A stretch of DNA of 21,994 nt from Chara braunii (GCA_003427395.1 BFEA01000014.1:6601997-6623990), one strand, 5' to 3'. Positions 1-8,570 are shown, counted from the first letter of the stretch. Notes: a model not told the origin generated them from the letters alone. Numbers and translations: made by a program.

Positions 1-1250
1 ACCGAACTATCACAAGATGAATCGCAACTTACCCAAGCACCCAAATCAGTGAAAACTCAAGATTTGAAGCATCAACACAAGGGGAAAGTTCACCGGACTA
101 TCACAAGATGAATCGCAACTTACCCAAGCACCCCAATCATTGAAAACTCAAGATTTGAAGCATCAACACAAGGGGAAAGTTCACCGAACTAGCACAGATG
201 AATCGCAACTTACCCAAACACCCAAATCAGTGAAAACTCAAGATTTGAAGCATCAACAGAAGGGGAAAGTTCACCGAATTATCACAAGATGAATCGCAAC
301 ACACATAGGCATCCAAATCAACAAAATGACAAGTTTGATGACATCTACACTAGGTGAATGATCTCCGAAGTATCACAAGATGAAGCGCAACACACATAGG
401 CATCAAAATCACCAAATTGACAAGTTTGATGACATCTACACTAGGGGAATGATCTCCGAAGTATCACAAGATGAAGCGTAACATACCCAAGCACCCAGAT
501 CAACAAAATGACAAGCTTGACATCATCTACACTAGGAGAAACATCACTGAAGTGTCCCAAGATGAAGCGCTTCACACCCCAGCACCCAAATCAGCAAAAT
601 GACAAGTATGACATTATCTACACTAGGGGAAACATCACCGAAGTATCCCAAGATGAAGCGCTTCACACCCCAGCACCCAAATCAGCAAAATGACAAGTAT
701 GACATCATCTACACTAAGGGAAACATCACCGAAGTATCCCAAGATGAAGCGCAACATACCCAAGCACCCTGATCAACAAAATGACAAGCTTGACATCATC
801 TACACTAAGGGAATGATCTCCGAAGTGTCACAAGATTAAGCGCAACACACATAGGCATCCAAATCAACAAAATGACAAGTTTGATGACATCTACACTAGG
901 GAAATGATCTCCGAAGTATCAAAAGATGAAGTGCATCACACATAGGCATCCAAATCAGCAAATTGACAAGTTAGATGACATCTACACTAGGGGAATGATC
1001 TCCGAAGTATCACAAGATGAATCGTAACATACCCAACCACCCAGATCAACAAAATAACAAGCTTGACATCATCTACACTAGGGGAATGATCTCCGAAGTA
1101 TCACAAGATGCACCCCAACACACATAGGTATCCAAATCAGCAAAAAGGACAAGTTTGATGATATCTACACTAGGGGAATGATCTCTGAAGTATCCTAGGA
1201 TGAATCGCAACTTGCACAGGCATCAAAATCAGTAAAAATCACAGTTTTGG
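1..1250. repeat. 91-bp satellite array, about 13.7 copies
   Basis: Units begin at 1, 92, 183, 273, 364, 455, 546, 637, 728, 819, 910, 1001, 1092 and 1184, so the period is 91 bp with single-base deviations. Every unit opens with a variant of CCGAAGTATCACAAGATGAA. Units 1-3 form one subfamily (second half with GATTTGAAGCATCAACACAA). Units 4 onward form another (ACATCTACACTAGGGGAATG). Within the second group the middle alternates between CACATAGGCATCCAAATC-like and CCAAGCACCCAGATC-like variants. Since 91 is not a multiple of three, the short open frames inside are not coding. The array is probably cut by the window start. Confidence 0.95.
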
Positions 1251-1265
1251 AGGGAGGAAGAAGAT

Positions 1266-1422
1266 GAGGAAGGGGGAAAAAAAGAAGAGGAGGGGGAGGA
1301 GGAGGAGAAAGAAGAAGAAGAGAAGGAGGAAGAAGAAAGAGGGGGGAGAGAAAGGAGAAGAGGGAGGAGAGAAAGAAGAAGAAGAAGAAGAAGAGGAAGA
1401 AAGGAGGAAGAAGGAGGGGAAA
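1266..1422 (+). repeat. 157-nt uninterrupted polypurine tract
   Basis: Every base from 1266 to 1422 is A or G, mostly GGA, GAA and GAAGAAG runs. It directly follows the last partial satellite unit. The lysine/glutamate-rich and serine-rich open frames on the two strands are products of this low complexity. Such mirror-like purine runs can form triplex DNA; that is general knowledge, not shown here. Confidence 0.95.
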
Positions 1423-2649
1423 CCTTCTCCCTTCCCATTCACCTCTTGTTGGTCCCTAGGCAATATAGTCTGAAGCTTGGTTCAAGCTCCTTGAGTATGG
1501 TTTCCCCACCTCCCAAATTCTCTCCTCCTACTCTCACTTCTCCCCCCAAGTTATGACAGGCTCCTACCTCTAAGGCTATGGAGTCCTTCCCTCTAGAAGG
1601 GCTAAGGGCACCCCTTTTAGCCTCTCATTCTACCTCACAACCTAGGGGCTATGGCGGATCATTTCCCTTGCTTCTTCGTAGCCTCTAGGCCTTCTCCCTT
1701 AGCCTCATCACCATAGCCAGACTCTAGGCTAGCTCCGACTCCCACTTCCTTACTCTATCTCACTAGTACTCACTCACGGACTCATTTGGGCAGCATGGGC
1801 TCCTCTCATGCTCAAGTGGGAGTGGCGGTCTGCACCTTCATCTTATGTAGGCTGAAACTGGTGCACCGCCCAACCCTTAGGCCTCTCTAAGTGCCTTTAG
1901 GTGGACCGAGGTGCCCCCAAGGCCAAATTTTCGGTTTTGGCCTATCTGGAGGTACCCGGGCCTTATTTCGGCCAGGTACATGCAGTCCGAGAGGCTGGTA
2001 CCTTCTCGGACTACCCCTTGGCCTACCCCGGCCCCTCTTTACTTCAAAAAGAGTTGCCTTTTGGGGTACCTCTTCCCAAAATGCAGCCTTTACTGAAATT
2101 TGAGGCCTAGAGACCCATTTTTTCTCTTTTTCCTGGTCTAGGCCTCTTTTGGGTAGGCCGTTGCATTTTTCCAAGTGGCGGCTCCAATCTCAGCCTTGGA
2201 TTTGGCTGATTCCATGGTTCTCATCATTCCGAGCTACCCCAAGCTCCCCTTGCCCCAAAGTTGAGCCTTTACTTCAATTTTTGATTTTTTTGGTGTATCT
2301 GGCCCAATCCTTGGGCCAAATACGCAATTTTGTTTTGTTCCTCTCTTGGTTTTCCCTCCATTTTGCTGCCAACTCATTCCGGAGCTAGCCGTTTTGTGTC
2401 AGCCCACAAAAACCGGCTAAATCTCCTCCTCCACAATATCTTATTCCAGATCTAAGGCCCAAAAATGAGCCGGCCAACGCACATTATCATTTTTTCTTAT
2501 TTTTGTTGCTTAAATTCAAATATTGCAGAGATAATGCCCCAAGGACCTTATCTCTACAATCCGGACTGTCCTCCTAGGATCTAGGAGGGATGAGGTCATC
2601 ATTGAGACCTGCCAGTCCCTACCGCTGCAGTCCCAACCTGGTGGCACTT
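1423..2649. other. Non-coding pyrimidine-rich stretch
   Basis: No reading frame with protein-like composition or recognisable motif was seen on either strand. The plus strand is rich in C and T. The open frames at 1887-2174 overlap each other on both strands and look random. The segment may be part of a long LTR or older transposon debris, but no boundary was found. Confidence 0.5.
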
Positions 2650-3033
2650 TTACTGTTGGGACAAGTGTCCAACAACTATTTCTCTTCTTTCTAGCTGTTG
2701 GACCTTTCCCAAGACCTGATTTTGCAACTGGCATATGGCCGTTACACTGGACTGCAGTAGTGGCACCCCCAATGCAGGGGACTCCTTTTGCTGCCGCCGC
2801 TTCCAGTTTGAGACCCCCTTGCTCCGATTTCCTCCGGCCAGCCTTTTCTCCACGTGGAGCCCTCGGAACTTCGTTTTTCTTAGCCTGGTTGGTCCAGAAT
2901 AACCCGGACTGCTGGCCGGCCCCCTCATTAGCACTATTCCCCTTCTTTTTCCCTTCGGCACCTCCCGCCAGCGCTTGCCGCGGTGGTACTTATCATTCTC
3001 ACCCGGACCCCCGACCCGGGCGGTCCTGGCCAC
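2650..3033 (-). CDS. Hypothetical basic protein, weak candidate
   Basis: This is an open frame of about 127 codons without an ATG at its upstream end; the first internal ATG is at about codon 36. The product would be rich in Arg and Lys. Its C-terminal 40 residues, around QLQNQVLGKVQQLERREIV, have heptad-like hydrophobic spacing that could form a coiled coil. Just upstream on the minus strand (3043-3065) is an A/T-rich stretch in otherwise GC-rich DNA, which could be promoter-like. No family is recognised. It may be part of a retroelement leader or Gag, or a chance open frame. Confidence 0.2.
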   Translation of the reverse strand: MARTARVGGPGENDKYHRGKRWREVPKGKRRGIVLMRGPASSPGYSGPTRLRKTKFRGLHVEKRLAGGNRSKGVSNWKRRQQKESPALGVPLLQSSVTAICQLQNQVLGKVQQLERREIVVGHLSQQ

Positions 3034-3386
3034 CTGATATTATGTTATTTTATTTTTATCGTTGTTGCATTTGATCCAGGGTCCCCCTGGGTCGACCCAG
3101 GTGCCCTCCGTCTTTCCCGTCTCACGCCCATCTCCTCCGTTTTGTCGCCAATTTCTGTCAGCGTCCGACTTCTCCCCTTTTCCTTATTGTTTCTAGCCCC
3201 TCGTTTTTTCGGGCGTCATCCCGGGTGACGACCTGCTCTCGTGCGCTCCCCCCTTTGGCCTGATCGCCGATTATTCCGCCGACGGCTCCGACCTTCAGCC
3301 CCCATCGGCGGCTCCCGACACTTTATCTCGTCGATACCCGTCCAGCTAGTGGTTCCGTTGGTGCCGCCATTTTATCTAGGCCCACG

Positions 3387-3545
3387 CGGTCCCTGGCACT
3401 GTGTTCCGCCTGCATTACGTCTTTCCCTTGGTCTCACGCGGTTCCTGGTACTTTGCCCTGCCGGCACCACGCCGTCCCTTGGTCCCGCGTGGTCCTCGAT
3501 CCTTTGTCCTGCCGGTACCGCCCCGTCTCTCCTTGGTGCTCCTGA
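3387..3545. repeat. Three tandem 51-53 bp units
   Basis: Units start near 3387, 3439 and 3490. Each contains a version of CGGTCCCTGG, then a CCTGCCGG-type core, then TCCCTTGGT. The apparent plus-strand reading frame across 3241-3819 is Pro/Leu/Ser-rich and repeats with these units. It is not considered coding. Confidence 0.75.
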
Positions 3546-3963
3546 CGTCCTTTCGCCTTACGGCGATCTCCGCTCCCCGTTCCTCTTGCGTCCCGCACGC
3601 TGTTTTGTCCCGGGTGCCAGCTCCCATCCAACCGGCGGCCTCCTCGGCCCTCTTACTGCCATGTCACGTCAGCGCCTTGCACCCCGTCCCTTCCTACTTC
3701 CTTCCTTCCCTTGCTGCACACCTCCTATGCTACTACCACTTCCCCGCGGCCCTTCTCCGTTTTTCGGGAAAGCGTCGTCCTTGCTATTCTCTCACAGCCC
3801 TTTGCCGCTTCCTGCTTAGACAGTTTCTCTCTAGTTCGGTGGTCTTAACGACTCTGGACGGCCTCTAGCTCCTGCTGTCTGTGCCCACGCTTCCGATCTT
3901 TCCAGCATTCCTGCCTCCGGTTTTCTCTGCCGTGCACAAATTGGTCATATACAGTTTCTTGAG

Positions 3964-3999
3964 TGTCGGGAAATTATTCGGAACTCACCAGTCCCGACA
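3964..3999. repeat. 8-bp inverted repeat at the LTR 1 tip
   Basis: TGTCGGGA at 3964-3971 and TCCCGACA at 3992-3999 are exact inverted copies separated by 20 bp. On the minus strand the first eight bases of LTR 1 are therefore complementary to bases 29-36. Confidence 0.85.
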
Positions 4000-4001
4000 T
4001 A

Positions 4002-4013
4002 TTCCCCCCACTC
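4002..4013 (-). other. Polypurine tract 1 (PPT1) of a retroelement
   Basis: The minus strand reads GAGTGGGGGGAA here, followed by TA and then TGTCGGGA. Just upstream on the minus strand is a frame encoding DEDIANEWG. The same purine core, with DIAF and a stop codon upstream, occurs at 5260-5271. The two sites therefore look like 3' ends of related LTR elements. A PPT primes plus-strand DNA synthesis during reverse transcription. Confidence 0.65.
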
Positions 4014-4104
4014 ATTCGCGATGTCCTCATCGCACCAATCCATGGTCAGTAGGGATTTTGGAGTGATAGACAGACAGGGAAGAGGGGTGGGGTGGGATGA
4101 GTAG

Positions 4105-4581
4105 TTAGCTTGCCAGGGTTCTTTTTTTGTCTTTTCCCCACCCTTTTCTCGGGTCCTCCTTTAAATTCCCGCCCCTTGGGGCGGGGGAGGGAATGGAGGG
4201 GCCAAGGTTTTGTTTCGGGCTTCCTTTGAATTGCGTTACGTCCCCAAGCTCAATAATGTCTTTGTAACGAGCGCGTAACACTCTCCGTGCATCAACGTCC
4301 ATCTCACAGCTGTATCTCTTTCTCACTGGAATTCCCAAATACCCAAGAGCTTCCCCACAACCTCCCGTATCGTTCCACAAAAGAGAGGACGACGCGACCA
4401 TCACCCTCCCCAAGGACTGAGGTAAAAGGGAGATTTTTGCGACGAACGTCACAATGGTCGTTCGTCATGGCTTCCTCCAGGTGCGAGCTAGCAACTCGTC
4501 AAGGAGCTTGAGCAGCTTGATGTTTCTTTTCCTCATCAAGTTGACTAGCACCGCCCCTTGGAGGGATCTGACCACGGACAT
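4105..4581 (-). pseudogene. Cytosine-5 DNA methyltransferase-like fragment (motif I-III region)
   Basis: The frame runs from an ATG at 4579-4581 to a stop at 4105, with one in-frame TGA at 4465-4467. Downstream of that stop, NDTGGCGEALGYLGI resembles motif I of C5 methyltransferases, the AdoMet-binding F-D-G-x-G loop followed by an L-G-I helix. About 20 residues on, CEMDVDARRVL matches the motif II region with its acidic residue. ELGDV matches the motif III Asp. The order and spacing fit DNMT3-type enzymes. After GDVTQF the homology ends in a Pro/Gly/Lys-rich tail. The catalytic Pro-Cys motif and the ENV motif are absent, so this cannot be an active enzyme. It lies on the same strand as, and just upstream of, PPT1/LTR 1. 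It is therefore probably cargo of that retroelement, and a truncated host gene is the alternative. Confidence 0.55.
4168..4185. repeat. GC-rich perfect hairpin
   Basis: CCCGCCCC and GGGGCGGG are separated by TT, giving an 8-bp perfect stem. It lies in the Pro/Gly-rich tail downstream of the methyltransferase-like motifs and may mark a join between unrelated sequences. Confidence 0.8.
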
Positions 4582-4599
4582 GCCCTGCAGCTAGTTTTT

Positions 4600-5257
4600 C
4601 ATTGTACGTTATTTCTCGTTCTCGACAATGTCTTAAAGGCTGCATTCGTAATCTCAAATCTATCTTCCAATTTCATTGAGAAAACATTCTCGAGCAGAAA
4701 TCATTTTGGTTTCGTCTCATTTATTACTCTAAGGACATCCACACATTTTCAGTACAATTTTTCCTTTCCCCGAAGCTCAGACATAGCCAAATCCACATGT
4801 ATTCTTCCTGAGTCATTCCTCCCGGCCTTTCTCAGGTCCTGCCAATTCCGCATGCATATCCTCCTCTGCCCTTTCTTGCCCTTTACTTAATTGACTCTTC
4901 ATGTGCAATGCTTGGTTCACCCCTTAGCCACTTCTCATTTTTTTCAAGCTTACACAAGTCAATTACACAGCCAACTCTCAGTCTGCCAGTTCCTTTCTTA
5001 GGTCCACGCATAATCGATCACACCAGCCCTTTCCTTCCTGGCTATCTTTCCAAGTCATTTTTCTCAAGTTCATAGCATGTTATTTGCTCAAATTCTTTCT
5101 GCTCTGGCGTCTTGCCAGGCCCCCATTTCTCAAGCCCATACAAAGCCAATTACAACCTTTTTCTGTTCCGGCCATCTTGACAGGCCCCTTTTCCCCAGGC
5201 CCATGCAAAACCAATTACAAGTCTTATTTTCATGCGTATTCATAGGTAGATGACACA
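4600..5257 (-). mobile_element. Probable LTR 2 (outer edge at 5257, inner end uncertain)
   Basis: On the minus strand PPT2 (5260-5271) is followed after two G residues by TGTGTCATCTACC, the expected PPT-to-LTR junction. The block is more A/T-rich than its flanks and carries 64-bp direct repeats with CCAAT cores. If it belongs to the gag-pol element at 8571-15146, which has the same orientation, it would be that element's 3' LTR. It would then have inserted next to the methyltransferase-bearing element. The left end near 4600 is only a guess, where the methyltransferase-like frame begins. Confidence 0.45.
5034..5224. repeat. 64-bp direct repeats in LTR 2
   Basis: Two clear units start at 5097 and 5161, each beginning TTCTG(C/T)TC and ending with a CCAATTACAA core. 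A third, more diverged unit precedes them at about 5034. Direct repeats in the U3 part of LTRs often act as enhancers, and CCAAT is a common promoter element. That role is inferred here. Confidence 0.75.
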
Positions 5258-5259
5258 CC

Positions 5260-5271
5260 TTCCCCCCACTC
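5260..5271 (-). other. Polypurine tract 2 (PPT2)
   Basis: The minus strand reads GAGTGGGGGGAA followed by GG and TGTGTC. The TGA stop of the upstream frame (5270-5272) overlaps the start of this tract, a compact layout typical of LTR retroelements. It is identical in its 12-base core to PPT1. Confidence 0.65.
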
Positions 5272-5764
5272 AAAACGCGATGTCCCCATTGTGCGACTGG
5301 TTCTCACTCGGAGGTACGCAGACCTTTGACCCGCCAACCGCAAGTCAAGGACGCAAGCCCATCTGCTTCACAAAAGGAGGAGTGATCACTTCCTCCCCAG
5401 CGAATGACGCCTCATCCTTCTACTCCGTTCGACCTTTATTCTCTCACGTGGCGAGCACCAATACTGAGGTTCCTCCCCGCGTCTGTCAGGTAGGTCCAAT
5501 CCAAGCCTGTCATGACCCCGTCTAGCCGTAAGAGTGTTTCTCGCGAATCGTTCCTCCCGGGTGGTGATTTTTAGGATTCCGACCTCTTCCTTTCAAGAGA
5601 GTTGGGGCTCTCGGTCAGTTCGCGAGTGCAGTTACGAAGACCTCGCAATTAGTCCCGAAACGGTTGTAATATTCCGGCAGGGCAGTGTCAATGCCCCGTG
5701 GTGGTGACGGACTCCACCCGGTACCTCGCCCGGCCTCTCCCCGTGGTCCGACCCAAACGGCCAT
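5270..5764 (-). pseudogene. Decayed ORF ending in the PPT, function unknown
   Basis: One minus-strand frame runs from an ATG at 5762-5764 to the TGA at 5270-5272. It has about seven internal stops, the first a TGA at 5615-5617. Between the stops the sequence is protein-like, for example TALPEYYNRFGTNCEVFVTA, ITPPFVKQMGLRP and VCVPPSENQSHNGDIAF. The frame is also open for about 30 codons upstream of a TAG at 5774-5776. I recognise no family. Its place directly before the PPT fits the last ORF, or the end of pol, of an LTR element. The stops could be old Trp, Gln or Arg codons, but this is unproven. Confidence 0.35.
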
Positions 5765-5776
5765 GCCACTCCTCTA

Positions 5777-6170
5777 TGATGTGGCGTGTGGTTGGAAAGT
5801 AGCAAAATAGACTAGATGAGAATGACTTTCCTGCCCATTTGGCTCTCTCGCCCTTTGACGTTTAGGCTTTCAACAAGAGACGCAGTTGGAACTCCCCGAC
5901 TAGAGCTCATTGTCGGAGGTGGTTCCGGACGTCCTGCACCGATCCAAGTGGTAGGTGCCTTAGTCCTTTAACCCTCACCCTCTCGAAGAGGAACACGTCG
6001 CGCTGAGACTTTTTCCCTCAAAGGGATAGAGGTCTTGAGGTCGTGGTGCATGCACCGGTATCCCCCTCTTGCTGAGGCCAAAGACTAGAGGAAAAGATAA
6101 ATTTCATTTCAAAGCTCTTTCCAAGTCCATTTCCAGCTGCCTAGGGTCCCCAGTTTATGCAATGCAATTT
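5777..6170. other. No confident feature
   Basis: The minus strand has short protein-like stretches immediately upstream of 5776 but also stops. Nothing could be assigned. Confidence 0.4.
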
Positions 6171-6338
6171 CCAATACTCAATCCAATTTCAATATTCAGT
6201 CCCATTCCCATGCTCAATCTCAGTCTGGTGCTCATTCTCAGTCCAAAGCTCAATGCAATACCTCTTCCAAGGCTGAGTCCAATATCTCTTTCAATGTCGT
6301 TTCCAAGGCTCAATTCTTCCAATGTTTTTTCCAAGGAT
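6171..6338 (+). repeat. 12-bp periodic minisatellite, about 14 units
   Basis: Successive 12-base units such as CCAATACTCAAT, CCCATGCTCAAT, CCAAAGCTCAAT, CCAAGGCTGAGT and CCAAGGCTCAAT tile the interval without a gap. The plus-strand open frame (6069-6407) reads this as a four-residue repeat (PILN, PISI, PMLN, PKLN, PRLS, PRLN). It is probably a by-product of the repeat. Confidence 0.8.
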
Positions 6339-6433
6339 CATCTCTTCCAATGTCATGCATCTCAAGCAGCCATGCAAGGGGACCCCAGTGCCAATTCCAA
6401 AGAATAACCCTTGTCAGGGGCCATTCCGAACAA

Positions 6434-6541
6434 CCTGGTTAGGGTCGTTCTTTCCATTTCCAAGTCCACCATCCTAGTTAGGACCATCCTTATCCATTTC
6501 AACTAGACAGCCTGGTTAGGATCATCCTTGTCCATTTCAAT
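6434..6541. repeat. Three tandem 38-39 bp units
   Basis: Units begin at 6434, 6473 and 6511 with CCTGGTTAGG or CCTAGTTAGG and contain a TCCTT(A/G)TCCATTTC-type core. The array directly follows the 12-bp repeat block. Confidence 0.8.
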
Positions 6542-7248
6542 GTTAGCGCCCGAGGGGGTGGGCCTCGAGGACACGAATCTTATCTCGTATCGGGGGTTGG
6601 AAGGCGGCCATCGTCTTGGGTTTTTACGCATGCTTCTTCCTTTTCCCTCATGCCATTTGCCAATCTTACATCCATCCGTACATCCGACTTAGCGTCTAAT
6701 GCTTGAGTTGGAGATCGCATCCCCAAGCAGCACTAGCCCACCCGACCGTTCAACCATTACAAGGGGTGCTGAGTTCTTTCCATGTTTTCTCTTTCTCTGG
6801 ACTCTCATGCATTTTGCTGTTTTGGAGCGACGTGAAACCGGTTGGATTAGGCTCCTAGGGAAGAGGGTCCTTCATGCCTCTTTACCCATAGGTCCCCTAA
6901 CCTCTCACAAGGACTTGTGCAAAGACTCATTCAATCATGGACACATAAATAAAAGAAAAAAACTCTCGTCATCAATGTTTCTTCCAATATCCAGGAGTTT
7001 ACATCTCCTTGCTCATCTCCTCGAGACAAAGTCAATTACTTCGAGTCCATTTCTTACTACAAAAGACTCGTGTTTCCCAAAAGGAGCAGGTACTCATACA
7101 AAGTAGCACCGCTCACCCACCCCCTACTAGTTTCTTCAATCCAAAAAGTAGTTACATTGCAGTCTTTCCAAAAAGAAAACGAGGCGACAAAGTCTGAATG
7201 CAAGACACCATTACAGACTGGTCTCGTCTAGTTCCCTCTGTTTTTCCC
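6542..7248. other. No confident feature
   Basis: Plus-strand open frames at 6699-7106 and 7009-7197 overlap, show no family resemblance and are not supported. If the gag-pol element ends at PPT2, this is its 3' non-coding region. Confidence 0.4.
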
Positions 7249-8175
7249 TTACTTCCCCTTAGCCATCCCAGCCATCCACAGTTCTATTCTAAGTGCAAAA
7301 AGCTCTCGTGCCCATTCCCGAAGAAGCAACGACGTATGTAAAGTAGCATTCGTTACCCAGTCCTTGGCCGCTTCGAGCTTAGCAGCTATCTCATCATAGT
7401 TCATTCAGAAAGAAGTTCAAATGCGCAAACGAAAGATGGCAGTTCTTGCTGCCCGGTTACCAACCCTTCCCTGATTCCCAGCTATTCCCATCATGCCTGT
7501 TGTCCCCTTTTACTGTCTCGGTGCCCTGCGCCGAACCTCCCTCCTTGCACGGTCCTCCATCTCTTGCTCCATTAACCTCTTTATCGTCTGTAGATGACGA
7601 GGCGTTTCTTCTAAAAAGAAGGTTGTTGGGGATATGTCTTCTCCCCTGCTCAACTTTTCCTTTCCCTTCATAGCCCACTGATAACGCAAAATACTGGCCC
7701 ATTGATCGAACCAATCGTTGAACGTTGGCCCAAATTTTCTTTTCCATGGGTCATTTTCCTCACCCGGTTCGTCCTCTCTTCCCCATTCTTCCCTTGTGGG
7801 CGTTGTTACCTCATCTTCCTCCTCGTCGCTGGTGAGGTCAATGAACTCAATGGGCTCATTCTCTCCCGGCCGTTGTCCTTCCTCTGGGTTTCCCTTTTCC
7901 TTACTACTAGGATCACTGTCTGAAGGCAACTCTATTGGCTCCCCTTCCTATAGTGGTGACGGTCCTCTGGTTCCTTGCTTTCTGCCCCCCCTATTCACAA
8001 CTAGGTTGTGATCGAACCCCACATACAACTTCCTTTTCCTAGAGCTTGACTCTCCAGCTTGCCTTGACGACTGTCCCTCTTCCGACCTGTTAATTGCATT
8101 GCCGTCATTTTCATTCCCAAACTCCATTTTTTTGTTTTCTTGTTGTCTTTCTTCTTTTTGCCTGGCCCTGTTCAT
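7249..8175 (-). pseudogene. Third ORF of the retroelement: NLS-like and SUMO-interaction-like motifs
   Basis: One frame runs from the ATG at 8173-8175 to a TAA at 7249-7251, about 309 codons. It is interrupted by TAG 7948-7950, TAA 7510-7512, TGA 7417-7419 and TGA 7405-7407. A polar N-terminus (about residues 1-40) leads to a basic cluster SSSRKRKL near residue 45, which looks like a nuclear localisation signal. At about residues 111-122 lies FIDLTSDEEEDE, a textbook form of a SUMO-interaction motif: hydrophobic-D-L-T followed by acidic residues. Charged helical segments follow (FNDWFDQWASILRYQWAM, then TIKRLMEQEMEDRARRE). The last 51 codons, from MNYDEIAAKLEAAKDWV, are again amphipathic helix. 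The frame differs from gag-pol and starts 395 bp after it. The position is that of env or an accessory ORF, but the protein has no membrane segment. Confidence 0.6.
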
Positions 8176-8292
8176 ACATAACAGTCATGGTACCCCTCAT
8201 ACACACGTATTCCCTTCCACTCCCATTTGCAGCCTTGGAGGCTTCCCTAGAACTCTTGCTTGCCCCCATATAGTTGGTAGTCCCATTATCCC

Positions 8293-8538
8293 TTAGAACC
8301 CTCGACACATTGTCCCAACACATAGGTGCCCCATGTAGGTAGTCCACAACATCACCCCACAAAAACTATGGTACATTTTCCCAGCACATAAATACCTCGT
8401 GTAGACAGTCCCCAGCGTTACCCTACAAAAACTATAATACACTGTGCCGTGCTCCCAAGCCCAGTCACAGTCAGCCCAGGCAGTCTCCCCACGTTCCACA
8501 AAAAGCAAGACACACAAAAGAACAATCCCTGTGGTCAT
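8293..8538 (-). CDS. Small ORF with signal-peptide-like N-terminus
   Basis: The frame opens at the ATG at 8536-8538 and encodes 81 residues. MTTGIVLLCVLLFVERGETA is a short hydrophobic core followed by a plausible cleavage site. The rest is rich in Tyr, Cys and Trp and is mostly encoded by a 66-bp tandem repeat, giving two versions of MYHSFCGV/VYYSFCRV. It lies between the end of integrase and ORF3, where envelope genes sit in some Ty3/gypsy elements. No envelope similarity is visible, and it could be a chance frame over a repeat. Confidence 0.25.
   Translation of the reverse strand: MTTGIVLLCVLLFVERGETAWADCDWAWEHGTVYYSFCRVTLGTVYTRYLCAGKMYHSFCGVMLWTTYMGHLCVGTMCRGF
8307..8438. repeat. Two tandem 66-bp units
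   Basis: Units begin at 8307 (ACATTGTCCCAACACATAGG) and 8373 (ACATTTTCCCAGCACATAAA), and a short third start is seen at 8439. The period of 66 keeps frame, so both copies are read as 22-residue repeats in the minus-strand small ORF. Confidence 0.8.
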
Positions 8539-8570
8539 GATCACTTCCACAGGGAGGCGGTCCAGAACTT

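Larger units (their letters stand above)
3240..3999 (-). mobile_element. Probable LTR 1 (outer edge at 3999, inner end not found)
   Basis: Read on the minus strand, sequence starting TGTCGGGACTGG follows a polypurine tract (4002-4013) after two bases. This is the expected arrangement of a 3' LTR: PPT, then 5'-TG. The block contains tandem 51-bp repeats (3387-3545), as LTRs often do. The far (left) end, with CA and a target duplication, was not located, so the length is a guess. No matching second LTR was found by eye in the window. Confidence 0.45.

Noticed and set aside
508-693. Open frame within the satellite
   Set aside because: It covers two near-identical 91-bp units. The period is not a multiple of three, and no other units keep the frame.
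1-1250. CRISPR array
   Set aside because: The 91-bp units are similar along their full length, with no unique spacers between short constant repeats.
1229-1473. Lys/Glu-rich and Ser/Pro-rich open frames on both strands
   Set aside because: They are produced by the pure purine tract and have no protein character.
3241-3868. Long Pro/Leu/Ser-rich plus-strand frames
   Set aside because: Overlapping frames over GC-rich pyrimidine DNA with a 51-bp repeat. No motif, and opposite to the LTR direction.
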